Of a DNA stretch of 5,662 bases, positions 1 through 5,662 are shown one piece after another (positions within the stretch are counted from its first letter, which is position 1; each line of letters opens with the position of its first letter). The translations under genes and the position numbers were made by a program. The notes beneath the pieces were generated by a model, which worked only from the letters and a program-made list of their open reading frames with translations, was not told the DNA's origin and made no database searches. The stretch is taken from assembly GCA_947165115.1 (NCBI GenBank), contig CAMUZD010000125.1, positions 1 to 5,662 on the forward strand, given 5' to 3'. The stretch comes from an uncultured Clostridia bacterium (GTDB lineage Bacteria > Bacillota > Clostridia > Oscillospirales > Acutalibacteraceae).

Positions 1-17
1 GTGATACGCTTTTTCAT
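1..17 (-). CDS. N-terminal start of an unidentified gene (partial)
   Basis: Only the first codons are visible, reading M-K-K-R-I and then two bases of a sixth codon before the window ends. The start is chosen because an ATG at 17-15 lies 8 nt after a perfect GGAGG, with a good promoter further upstream. The nearer ATG at 22-20 reads ATG AAA TGA and stops at once. The lysine/arginine-rich beginning would suit a signal peptide or membrane protein but is far too short to say. It does not resemble the usual start of GlmM (an FGTDG motif within the first ten residues), the gene that commonly follows cdaR. It is separated from cdaR by a terminator, so it is probably its own transcription unit. Confidence 0.6.
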
Positions 18-25
18 TTCATTCG

Positions 26-30
26 CCTCC
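26..30 (-). promoter_or_regulatory. Ribosome binding site of the left-edge gene
   Basis: A perfect GGAGG lies 8 nt before the ATG at 17-15 and decides that start over the overlapping ATG at 22-20. Its first G is also the last base of the 17-bp inverted repeat at 30-46, so a hairpin there would touch the ribosome site. Confidence 0.7.
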
Positions 31-46
31 TATTATCCCATAATAG
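30..46 (-). repeat. 17-bp perfect inverted repeat in predicted 5' leader
   Basis: On the minus strand the bases read CTATTAT, GGG, ATAATAG: two perfect 7-nt arms around a 3-nt centre. It falls just downstream of the -10 box at 56-61, about where transcription would start, and ends on the first base of the GGAGG site. As DNA it could be an operator for a dimeric repressor; as RNA it would be a weak AT-rich hairpin next to the ribosome site. The symmetry is seen directly; the role is inferred. Confidence 0.5.
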
Positions 47-55
47 TTTCATTGT

Positions 56-85
56 ATTATAACATAAGCAGTATTCTCAATTCAA
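56..85 (-). promoter_or_regulatory. Sigma-A-type promoter of the left-edge gene
   Basis: On the minus strand there is a consensus -10 TATAAT (61-56) preceded by TG plus one base (extended -10, TGTTATAAT). An 18-nt spacer separates it from a -35-like TTGAAT (85-80), which matches TTGACA at four of six positions. The roughly 25 nt upstream of the -35 are almost pure A/T with alternating A and T tracts, like an UP element. The predicted transcript starts near 49, giving a leader of about 30 nt before the GGAGG-preceded ATG at 17. Confidence 0.7.
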
Positions 86-97
86 TATATTTTATAA

Positions 98-115
98 ATA
101 AATTTTAAAATTTAT
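98..115. repeat. 18-bp AT-only palindrome
   Basis: The sequence ATAAATTTTAAAATTTAT is its own reverse complement. It lies between the terminator of cdaR and the -35 box of the next gene, where it overlaps an UP-element-like AT tract. Perfect palindromes of only A and T arise easily in such regions, so it may have no role beyond easy melting or RNA polymerase alpha-subunit binding. Confidence 0.45.
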
Positions 116-149
116 ATAAAGAAATCCCGCAGAGCAAATGCCCTGCGGG
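115..149 (-). terminator. Rho-independent terminator of cdaA-cdaR
   Basis: On the minus strand CCCGCAGGGC and GCTCTGCGGG form a 10-bp stem with one G-U wobble, closed by an ATTT loop (arms at 149-140 and 135-126). A U-rich run, ATTTCTTTATA, follows at once. The hairpin begins 19 nt after the cdaR stop codon. No T tract follows the stem on the plus strand, so it works only for leftward transcription. It ends the cdaAR transcript and separates it from the next gene. Confidence 0.88.
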
Positions 150-168
150 TCAAAATTACTGATATGAA

Positions 169-1446
169 TTATTTAATCTCTGCGTTTGCGGTATATTCGC
201 CGTAAATCCAGTAGGAATCATTGTTTTCGCAGACGACGGGCACGGTGATGAAGCCCTTGTCCCCTTCCTTGATTTTACTTAAATCGGCGACCAGATGGAT
301 ATCATCCGCAGTCAGATTCTCGACGACCGATGCCGGGCCGACAACCTCAACCGAATCAAAATCGGGGATGACCGACTCGGGAGCGACCGAGCCATTATTG
401 GTGTTGTAATCAATGTTTGCAGGCGCGGAGAGTGTCCTCTGCTCCATGCCGTCAACCGTGACTTTAATCTTAAATTCGCCCACATTATCGAGAATCAGGC
501 AGCTGTTGGCTTTTTCAACATCCTGAACGGTAACCGTAAATTCGTTAACGCCGGGCTTAAGCTCGGAAAAATCAACGGTTTTGACCGCCAGGGAATCAAC
601 ACTGTCGGCGACATTGCTGTTAAGACCGACTTTTACGCGCGAGGGGGTTATCTCAACCCTGAAATCGGGATTGTCAATGTATTCCGACGGCCTGTTGGTA
701 TAGCTTACTGCCGTATCGAGAGTTTCGATTTTATATACGGGAATCTTGACCGTGACCTTGGTATCACGGTTGTAGGTAACATAATTGAGAGTGCTGCCGT
801 CGGAGGTGACAGGAGTGAATTCCGTCTCGAAGCTTCCGTTGCGCGTGAGAGGCGAATCAATCTTGACATTTGCAATGATTTTGGTGATTTTATTGACCTC
901 GCTGACAGGCCCGGAGACCTTGACCTTGGCGGATGCAGAATCGATAATGGCGTTGCCTGCCTCATAACCTGCTTCAATAATAGCTCCCTCGCTCTGGATA
1001 AAAGGCTCAATGATGAATTCGCGGTCTGTTACGGGCACATCAAAATACACCGAGAGAGTTGCGGGCTCAACGGAAACAATTTCAAAATCCGCGCGGCTGT
1101 CGGTTGAGCGCGCATCAAGGCGGAGCGTATAGTTGCCTGGATTCACTACCGAACTGGTATCGGCAGAAACGGCAATCTTCGAAGAAATATTCTTATCCTC
1201 AACAATATAGTTCCTGCCGCGGACTGTCACGCTCGCGCTCAGGCCGTTTTCACCGTAGCTCTCCAGGCCGAGTGTTTCAAGGGATTCGCCGCCTATTTCA
1301 ATCGGAATATTCTTTATGACTGCTGTCGTTTCCGGGCTCTTTTCGACCGAAATGAAAACCCAGATAATCGCCGCAATTATGACGGACGCGACAGCGAGAG
1401 ATTTATTGTTATTCAGAATCCGGGTGAAGATATTTCCGTTTTTCAT
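169..1446 (-). CDS. cdaR: CdaR, YbbR-repeat regulator of the diadenylate cyclase CdaA
   Basis: This 425-aa protein is predicted to be anchored by one N-terminal membrane helix (about residues 17-34) with the rest outside the cell. The outer part reads as four diverged YbbR repeats of about 90-100 residues: roughly 38-137, 138-236, 237-333 and 336-425. Each carries the strand-turn signature seen as VTVRG (73-77), VKVSGP (175-180), VKVGLN (271-276) and VEVVGP (366-371). Proteins of this family bind CdaA at the membrane and modulate c-di-AMP synthesis; that role is taken from the family and from the adjacent cdaA. The ATG overlaps the cdaA stop codon (ATGA), with a modest AGGGTGG site upstream, so translational coupling is likely. 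A terminator follows the stop by 19 nt, so the glmM gene that often completes this operon is not in the same transcript here. Confidence 0.9.
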   Translation of the reverse strand: MKNGNIFTRILNNNKSLAVASVIIAAIIWVFISVEKSPETTAVIKNIPIEIGGESLETLGLESYGENGLSASVTVRGRNYIVEDKNISSKIAVSADTSSVVNPGNYTLRLDARSTDSRADFEIVSVEPATLSVYFDVPVTDREFIIEPFIQSEGAIIEAGYEAGNAIIDSASAKVKVSGPVSEVNKITKIIANVKIDSPLTRNGSFETEFTPVTSDGSTLNYVTYNRDTKVTVKIPVYKIETLDTAVSYTNRPSEYIDNPDFRVEITPSRVKVGLNSNVADSVDSLAVKTVDFSELKPGVNEFTVTVQDVEKANSCLILDNVGEFKIKVTVDGMEQRTLSAPANIDYNTNNGSVAPESVIPDFDSVEVVGPASVVENLTADDIHLVADLSKIKEGDKGFITVPVVCENNDSYWIYGEYTANAEIK

Positions 1447-2345
1447 TTCTTACCACCCTTTTTGAATAATTTTGAGAAAAAGCCCTTGCCGTTCTGCACC
1501 GCTTCATCCTCATCGGACATATAATCGAGCACCACATCGCGAAGAGTCGCTTCATTGAAATCTCTCTCGAGATTGCCCTTTGTGGCAACCGCACTCTGCC
1601 CCCTCTCCTCGGAGACGACGACCTCGAGAGCGTCAGACTCCTCGCTCATGCCGATAGCGGCGCGGTGCCTGGTGCCGAGATCGCTTGAAACATCGTCTTT
1701 CCTGGTATTCGGGAGCACGCAGCCGGCTTTATAGAGCCTACCGTCCCTGATAAGCGCGGCGCCGTCATGAAGCGGCGAATTCGGGAAGAAAACGTTGCCG
1801 ATAAGTTCATGGGTGACATCGGCGTTTATATCAACACCCGTATCGGTAACTTCCTTGGGAAGCGTCTGCTTTTCAAATACAATCAGGGCGCCTGTCTTGC
1901 TGTCGCTCATGCGCTGAACCGCTTTGCAGATTTCGACAACGGCGTTGGTCAGCGCCTGGCGGTCATCGGAAATCGAATTGCCGAATATGCTTCTGAGGGA
2001 TTTGACGTTGCTTCTGCCGAGATGCTCAATCATCTGGCGGATTTCCTGCTGGAATATAACGATGAGAATTATGAAAATATTTGAGAAAATGTAGCGGAAG
2101 AAATAGGTGCTGGTTTCCATGCCGAAGAAATAGGCAATACCGTAAGCAAAAAGCAGAACAAGTATACCCTTGAGAAGCTGAATTGCCTTGGATCCGCGCA
2201 CCAGTTTCAGGGCATGGTAGATGACAAACGAAACAAGGGCGATATCGAGAAGATCGATAACACCAATTTTCAGCGATTTAACTTTTTCAATAAATTCAAT
2301 GAACTGACCGACAAAACTTGAGTCGGTAAATATATTCAGCAGCAT
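1443..2345 (-). CDS. cdaA: CdaA, membrane-bound diadenylate cyclase
   Basis: This enzyme condenses two ATP molecules into the second messenger c-di-AMP, which controls potassium and osmolyte transport and wall homeostasis in Firmicutes. Three hydrophobic helices are visible at about residues 29-48, 55-74 and 82-100. They are followed by the linker FQQEIRQMIEHLGR (98-111) and the DAC domain (about 115-265). The two DAC signatures are intact: DGA at 194-196 within PLHDGAALI, and RHR at 226-228 within GTRHRAAIG; a VSEERG motif lies at 244-249. The length (300 aa) is slightly above the usual 270-290 because of a lysine-rich tail (KGFFSKLFKKGGKK, 287-300) after an acidic stretch. The ATG at 2345 is supported by GGAAGGAA (2359-2352) six nt upstream and by the first membrane helix starting nearby. 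cdaR follows with a 4-nt overlap. All catalytic motifs are present, so it should be active. Confidence 0.96.
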   Translation of the reverse strand: MLLNIFTDSSFVGQFIEFIEKVKSLKIGVIDLLDIALVSFVIYHALKLVRGSKAIQLLKGILVLLFAYGIAYFFGMETSTYFFRYIFSNIFIILIVIFQQEIRQMIEHLGRSNVKSLRSIFGNSISDDRQALTNAVVEICKAVQRMSDSKTGALIVFEKQTLPKEVTDTGVDINADVTHELIGNVFFPNSPLHDGAALIRDGRLYKAGCVLPNTRKDDVSSDLGTRHRAAIGMSEESDALEVVVSEERGQSAVATKGNLERDFNEATLRDVVLDYMSDEDEAVQNGKGFFSKLFKKGGKK

Positions 2346-2387
2346 ACCGAGTTCCTTCCGACCGATACAAAATTAAATTCTTTTACT

Positions 2388-2416
2388 ATATTATCACACT
2401 GTGACCGGGTTTGCAA
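2388..2416 (-). promoter_or_regulatory. Candidate promoter of cdaA-cdaR
   Basis: On the minus strand a -35-like TTGCAA (2416-2411) is separated by 17 nt from TAATAT (2393-2388). An overlapping alternative is the extended -10 TGTGATAAT (2398-2390). Either would give a leader of about 35 nt before the cdaA ATG. Neither hexamer is consensus, so the exact start is uncertain. The position in the only sizeable gap (97 nt) of the gene block supports a promoter here. A small 5-1-5 palindrome, TCACA/TGTGA (2394-2404), overlaps the -10 region. Confidence 0.45.
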
Positions 2417-2430
2417 ATCAAAAGGGAATA

Positions 2431-2447
2431 ATTAACAAAAAGTTAAT
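2431..2447 (-). repeat. Short AT-rich hairpin at the end of ispF
   Basis: Six-nt perfect arms, ATTAAC and GTTAAT, flank a five-base loop, and the repeat contains the ispF stop codon. On the minus strand it is followed by TATTCCCTTTT. The stem has a single G-C pair and no clean U tract, so as a terminator it would be weak. It may act as a leaky end for the comEC-holA-rnmV-ispF transcript or be chance. Confidence 0.3.
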
Positions 2448-2922
2448 CAAACGATTCAATCAGAGATACAGCCTGAGCGGCAATTCCGAGACCCTCTCCC
2501 GTAAATCCGAGCTTTTCCTCGGTCGTTGCCTTCACGCTGACGCTCGAAATATCGAGCGAGCAGACGCGGGCAATATTCACTCTCATCGCAGGAATATAAT
2601 CCTTCATTTTCGGAGCCTGGGCGATAATCGTTGAATCGATATTAACGGGTCTGAAGCCGTTATTTTCAAGATGTTTCACCGTTTCCTCAAGCAGAACGAG
2701 GCTGTCAGCGCCTGCATATTTTTCATCCGTATCGGGAAAAAGGCAGCCTATGTCTCCGAGAGCCGCCGCACCGAGAAGGGAATCCATAACGGCGTGGAGA
2801 AGCACATCCGCGTCCGAGTGGCCGAGCAGACCTTTTTCATAGGGAATCTCAACGCCGCCGACAATAAGCTTTCTGCCTTCGGCAAGGCGGTGAACATCAT
2901 ATCCCTGCCCTATTCTGAGCAT
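2443..2922 (-). CDS. ispF: IspF, 2-C-methyl-D-erythritol 2,4-cyclodiphosphate synthase
   Basis: This enzyme converts CDP-methylerythritol 2-phosphate to methylerythritol 2,4-cyclodiphosphate, releasing CMP, in the MEP (non-mevalonate) isoprenoid pathway of the cytoplasm. It normally works as a homotrimer. The 159-aa length is standard. The metal ligands are clear: D9 and H11 in GYDVHR and H43 in LLHAV. The flanking HSDADV (35-40), GAAALGDIG (51-59), LFPDTD (61-66), IIAQAPKM (99-106) and KATTEEKLGFTGEG (131-144) are family hallmarks. The ATG at 2922 is fixed by GGAGGG (2934-2929) six nt upstream, and the gene overlaps the end of the RNase M5-like gene by 13 nt, so its ribosome site sits inside that coding region. 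In many bacteria ispF is beside or fused to ispD; here ispD is not in the window. No key residue is missing. Confidence 0.97.
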   Translation of the reverse strand: MLRIGQGYDVHRLAEGRKLIVGGVEIPYEKGLLGHSDADVLLHAVMDSLLGAAALGDIGCLFPDTDEKYAGADSLVLLEETVKHLENNGFRPVNIDSTIIAQAPKMKDYIPAMRVNIARVCSLDISSVSVKATTEEKLGFTGEGLGIAAQAVSLIESFD

Positions 2923-3512
2923 GTGAATCCCTCCGTTCTTTCAATATCGGCGATAAATGAATCATAATCGGTGATAAAATTCAGGACCTGAACCAGCGAA
3001 TTTGCGGTGAGTCTTGAAGGCAGATTATAGTATTTTAGCAGGCGGTGGCGTTTTTCGGCGCTGTCCGCCCTGCCGCTGAAACCGAGTTCATACAGATCCT
3101 GCTTAGTGATTTTTCTGGCAGGTTCATCAACTTTTTCACAGAGCACGCCCGCCCGCTCAAGCGCCTGCAATATAACGCTTTCGGGCATCCCTTCAACGCC
3201 GAGTTTGCCTTCTTTTGAGGGCTCTGTTTTTCTCTTTTCCTTGCCTGCAACATCGGGGATATAAGCGTGTTTGATATACTTTTTATCGACGGTTGAGCCG
3301 ATGAAATTCCTTATTTTGAAGCCGGCGGAGTCGCTGTCGGTCAGCACAAGAATTCCGTCCTTTTCGGCGAGCATTCTTATCATGCGCTGAAGCTCTTTAT
3401 CCTTGAAAATACCAAATCCGTCGGTGCATATAATCGGGGCGTCGATTATCGAGGAAAGCTTGATTTTATCGTATTTTCCCTCAACTATAACCGCCTGTTT
3501 TATCTTAATCAT
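2910..3512 (-). CDS. rnmV: RNase M5-like protein (Toprim + DUF4093)
   Basis: RNase M5 trims 5S rRNA precursors in Firmicutes, in Bacillus with the help of ribosomal protein L18. This 200-aa protein has an N-terminal Toprim domain (about residues 4-90) with the catalytic glutamate E11 in VEGKYDK and the DxD pair D59/D61 in TDSDSAGFKIR. A C-terminal DUF4093/M5-type region follows (about 110-195), with KLGVEGM (103-109) and a helical end. The length is close to Bacillus RNase M5 (about 186 aa). A lysine-rich insert, GKEKRKTEPSKEGK (90-103), joins the halves, and GVEG stands where I recall GVEH in classical M5, so it could be a clostridial paralogue with another RNA substrate. The ATG overlaps the holA stop (ATGA). 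Its Shine-Dalgarno is weak, so it probably depends on coupled translation. Toprim assignment is firm; the exact M5 role is less so. Confidence 0.78.
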   Translation of the reverse strand: MIKIKQAVIVEGKYDKIKLSSIIDAPIICTDGFGIFKDKELQRMIRMLAEKDGILVLTDSDSAGFKIRNFIGSTVDKKYIKHAYIPDVAGKEKRKTEPSKEGKLGVEGMPESVILQALERAGVLCEKVDEPARKITKQDLYELGFSGRADSAEKRHRLLKYYNLPSRLTANSLVQVLNFITDYDSFIADIERTEGFTCSE

Positions 3513-4537
3513 TGATTCTTCACTCTCGCTAATTTGACGAAGGTTTCTTCGAGCAGCTGCCGTTTGTCATTCTGCGTGCTCTTCATCTGATTATCGGCAT
3601 CGGCAAGGATTTCCATGCATGCGGTTATCTGAGCGAAAGACATATTCTTGGCCATAGTCGCAGCACCGGCAAGTCTCTTCTCCCTGCCCTTGTAGCTCTC
3701 ATAAGCCGCAATCAGTTCGCCGTTGCTTTTGCCTGCCGAGGAGGCGGCTTTGGCCCTGTAAATAAAGGCATACTGCGCTATGACCGCGCCGAGAATCATA
3801 TACTCATCCTCGCGCAGTTCAAACAGCTTTGAAAGAGTGAGGAATGCTTTTTCGAAGCTCCCTCTCGCAAGATCCATTACCATAAACACGGCATTTGCAT
3901 CAAGAGACCTCACGCACACTGCATCAACATCGGACTTCTTGATAACTTCGCCCGCATAAGCGCAGACTTTCTCAAGCTCGTTTCCGAGCAGATTGAGATC
4001 ATCGCCGACATTGCCTACAAGATATGAGGCGACGCCCTTATCAAAGGCTTTCCCGCGCTTTTTTGCGCCTTTTTCAACAACCTTCACGAGCTCCGCCGGG
4101 GTAAGTTTGTTTGCTTTGAGAACATAGCCGTATGCGCTGAAAAGGCCTGCTAGCTTCTTGATTTCATTGGGCTTGGGCTGCTGAGTCGGATAGGTAAAAA
4201 TCAGGCAGTTATCGGGCGGGTTTTCCTTGAGAAGCTCTTCGAGAGCGGCAAAATCTTTATCAGAGGCATCCTTAACCGGATAATCCTTTACGACCACGCA
4301 TTTACTTGCCGCCATCATCGGAATTGAGAGGGAGGCATCGTAAATCTCCGATAAATCCGTATCTTCGCATTCGAATGTATGCAGATTGAATTCAGCAAAA
4401 GACTCGTCGACCGTGGCCTTGATAAGCTGCTGGGTATAAAATTTAACAAGATATGTTTCATCGCCGCAGAGCAGATACGCGCCTGCGGGGTTTTCTTTTA
4501 TTCTGAGCTTGAGCTCGCTCTCGTTGATTTCGGGCAT
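3509..4537 (-). CDS. holA: HolA, DNA polymerase III delta subunit
   Basis: The delta subunit is the part of the clamp loader that opens the beta sliding clamp so it can be placed on DNA. The protein is 342 aa, normal for the Gram-positive (YqeN-type) family. It begins with the typical strand YLLCGDETYLV (21-31), followed by a helix. A region of acidic and hydrophobic residues with SIPMMAASKCVVVKDY (71-86) matches the part that meets the clamp. An AAA+-like middle follows, with DLNLLGNELEKVCAYAG (180-196) and KKSDVDAV (200-207), and then the helical collar, ending with the family's ADNQMKS...QLLEETFVKLA (314-337). The ATG at 4537 lies 3 nt after the comEC stop, with AAGGTGA (4547-4541) overlapping that stop. 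A comEC-holA order is also found in Bacillus. No P-loop is expected in delta, and none is seen. Confidence 0.93.
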   Translation of the reverse strand: MPEINESELKLRIKENPAGAYLLCGDETYLVKFYTQQLIKATVDESFAEFNLHTFECEDTDLSEIYDASLSIPMMAASKCVVVKDYPVKDASDKDFAALEELLKENPPDNCLIFTYPTQQPKPNEIKKLAGLFSAYGYVLKANKLTPAELVKVVEKGAKKRGKAFDKGVASYLVGNVGDDLNLLGNELEKVCAYAGEVIKKSDVDAVCVRSLDANAVFMVMDLARGSFEKAFLTLSKLFELREDEYMILGAVIAQYAFIYRAKAASSAGKSNGELIAAYESYKGREKRLAGAATMAKNMSFAQITACMEILADADNQMKSTQNDKRQLLEETFVKLARVKNQ

Positions 4538-4540
4538 AAT

Positions 4541-5662
4541 TCACCTTCTCACGGCTTTTATATTATGGTCATCGGCGGTTATAACTATGTCTCCGCAGCC
4601 TGCGGTTGCCGCCGCGTTTATTCCTTTATCCGCAAGCTCTTCCTGAGCCGCGTATCCCCTGCCCTCTTCCGCCTGAATAACGGCGAGTTTCAGACCTTCA
4701 AACGCAAAACCATCGGGACTGCCGGCCCTGCAGAGCATCACATCACACTTTTTCGCGTTTTGCGGCAGTGCGGCAAAATCAATCCCGGGATCGCAGATCC
4801 AGAGCAGATTAAGATCGTCTGTTTCAATTATGTATGCGGTATTCCCGGCGCTGTCGTTGCAGGGAGTAATTATGATTTCTCCTGAATTGAACGATGCTGA
4901 CGGAGCAATAATCTTATTCTCGGGAAAAGCAAGCTCCAGGGCATAGCCGGGCTCGGAGCAATAAATATCGGCATTCTGCAGGAATTTACCTATATCGCTG
5001 AGATAAGAATTATAATCGGCGCTGTCTTCGGGCAGTATCACCGCGTCAGTCTCATTTGAATAATCATTGAGCGTCTTTTTGATACTGTATGCGCCGTCAA
5101 AAGTATCTCCGCCGCATCCGAGCAATATGCAGTCGTCACCGCTTCTGAGATATGCGGCACTGCCGCTGCCCGTATCAAATACCGTGAGCGTTGTATCGAG
5201 CGAATCGGAAAATGCAAAGAATATAGATGAAAGCACGAATATACCTGCCGCGAGCCAGCCTGCGAGCGGAAAGACCTTCCTGCCGGAATATGCCATAAAC
5301 GCCGCAAGGGCGAGAAATACAAATACCGCCGCAAGAATCAGACAGGCGTCGGTGTAACCAACCGACAAACGAAGGAATCTAAGAGATGACAGTATATTCG
5401 CAATTCTCAGTATCAGCTTCGCGCAAAGACCGCCTGCAAACGCGAAAAGATTCGGTATATGAAGCGATATTAGACCAAGTGCCGTGCCGAAAGCGGAGGC
5501 TATCATACAGACTTCGGCAACCGGAACTACAAGCAGGTTTGCGGGAAATACGGCGAAGCTGTAACCGCCGAAGGTTGTAACTGTCACAGGCATTGTAAAT
5601 GCAACAGCCGCCAGCGTGATTATAAGCAATTTCACGGGCTTTTCCGTGATTTTAAGCGATTT
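4541..5662 (-). CDS. comEC: ComEC/Rec2 family DNA-uptake channel, C-terminal part (partial)
   Basis: The frame is open to the window edge, so 373 residues of the C-terminal part are visible; the GTG at 5635 is internal, not a start. Counting from that GTG, residues 1-141 contain about six hydrophobic segments (near 4-20, 27-44, 44-58, 68-83, 97-115 and 122-141), with FPANLLVVPV (30-39) typical of the ComEC competence domain. From 148 on a metallo-beta-lactamase-like domain follows: LTVFDTGSGSAAYL (150-163) stands for the usual DVGQGD strand and ILLGCGG (170-176) for IDGG. The metal-binding HxHxDH is absent: the matching segment reads AVILPEDSADYN (198-209). The later HHGS motif appears as RAGS (303-306). 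In the family this protein forms the inner-membrane channel for single-stranded DNA during transformation, and the C-terminal domain is a proposed nuclease. Here that domain looks inactive although the reading frame is intact. holA follows after 3 nt. Confidence 0.85.
   Translation of the reverse strand, partial: KSLKITEKPVKLLIITLAAVAFTMPVTVTTFGGYSFAVFPANLLVVPVAEVCMIASAFGTALGLISLHIPNLFAFAGGLCAKLILRIANILSSLRFLRLSVGYTDACLILAAVFVFLALAAFMAYSGRKVFPLAGWLAAGIFVLSSIFFAFSDSLDTTLTVFDTGSGSAAYLRSGDDCILLGCGGDTFDGAYSIKKTLNDYSNETDAVILPEDSADYNSYLSDIGKFLQNADIYCSEPGYALELAFPENKIIAPSASFNSGEIIITPCNDSAGNTAYIIETDDLNLLWICDPGIDFAALPQNAKKCDVMLCRAGSPDGFAFEGLKLAVIQAEEGRGYAAQEELADKGINAAATAGCGDIVITADDHNIKAVRR

Noticed and set aside
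295..1107. A 270-aa open frame on the plus strand opposite cdaR
   Set aside because: It lies wholly antisense to the well-supported cdaR, shows no recognisable domain and has no convincing ribosome site; it is a by-product of the codon pattern of cdaR.
1767..2084. A 105-aa open frame on the plus strand opposite cdaA
   Set aside because: It mirrors the conserved DAC domain of cdaA on the other strand and has no independent support.
2431..2447. A functional Rho-independent terminator after ispF
   Set aside because: The stem is six pairs with only one G-C pair and lacks a continuous U tract, so I list it only as a repeat.
4379..4885. A 168-aa open frame on the plus strand across the holA/comEC junction
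   Set aside because: It is antisense to two real genes, begins without a ribosome site and has no recognisable family features.
4541..5635. Reading GTG at 5635 as the true start of a short, complete membrane protein
   Set aside because: The frame stays open to the window edge with nine further codons, no ribosome site precedes the GTG, and the visible part corresponds only to the C-terminal portion of ComEC.
1..5662. Mobile elements, CRISPR arrays, tRNA or rRNA genes, or a new defence system
   Set aside because: Genes fill nearly all of the window and each belongs to a known housekeeping family; I saw no repeat array, transposase, integrase or RNA-gene signature on either strand.

Overview
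The window is a compact, single-strand stretch of ordinary chromosomal genes, all read on the minus strand. It most likely comes from a low-to-mid-GC Firmicute of the class Clostridia (Ruminococcaceae/Oscillospiraceae-like). Support for this is a CdaA-type diadenylate cyclase paired with a YbbR-repeat CdaR, a Toprim/DUF4093 RNase M5-type protein, the MEP isoprenoid enzyme IspF, a ComEC-HolA pair, and GGAGG-type Shine-Dalgarno sites. The taxonomic call is inference from gene content, not a database match.

Layout in the direction of transcription (right to left): the 3' part of comEC (runs off the right edge at 5662), holA, an rnmV-like gene and ispF form one tightly packed block. Gaps and overlaps there are +3, -4 and -13 nt, so co-transcription and translational coupling are likely. 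A 97-nt gap (2346-2442) then holds a plausible promoter, followed by cdaA and cdaR, which overlap by 4 nt (ATGA). A strong Rho-independent terminator (115-149) closes cdaR. Immediately beyond it are a strong sigma-A-like promoter with an AT-rich upstream element, a 17-bp perfect inverted repeat in the predicted leader, a GGAGG site and the first codons (MKKRI...) of another minus-strand gene that leaves the window at position 1.

Functionally the block mixes DNA uptake (ComEC), replication (delta subunit of the clamp loader), RNA processing (RNase M5-like), isoprenoid precursor synthesis (IspF) and c-di-AMP signalling (CdaA with its regulator CdaR). Apart from cdaA-cdaR these genes share no obvious pathway; they look like a housekeeping neighbourhood, not a dedicated system.

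I found no mobile element, CRISPR array, tRNA, rRNA or convincing new system. The points most worth a second look are: a ComEC C-terminal metallo-beta-lactamase-like domain that has lost its metal-binding motifs; cdaAR ending in a terminator with no glmM directly behind it; the divergent RNase M5-like protein; and the palindrome between the promoter and start codon of the gene at the left edge.
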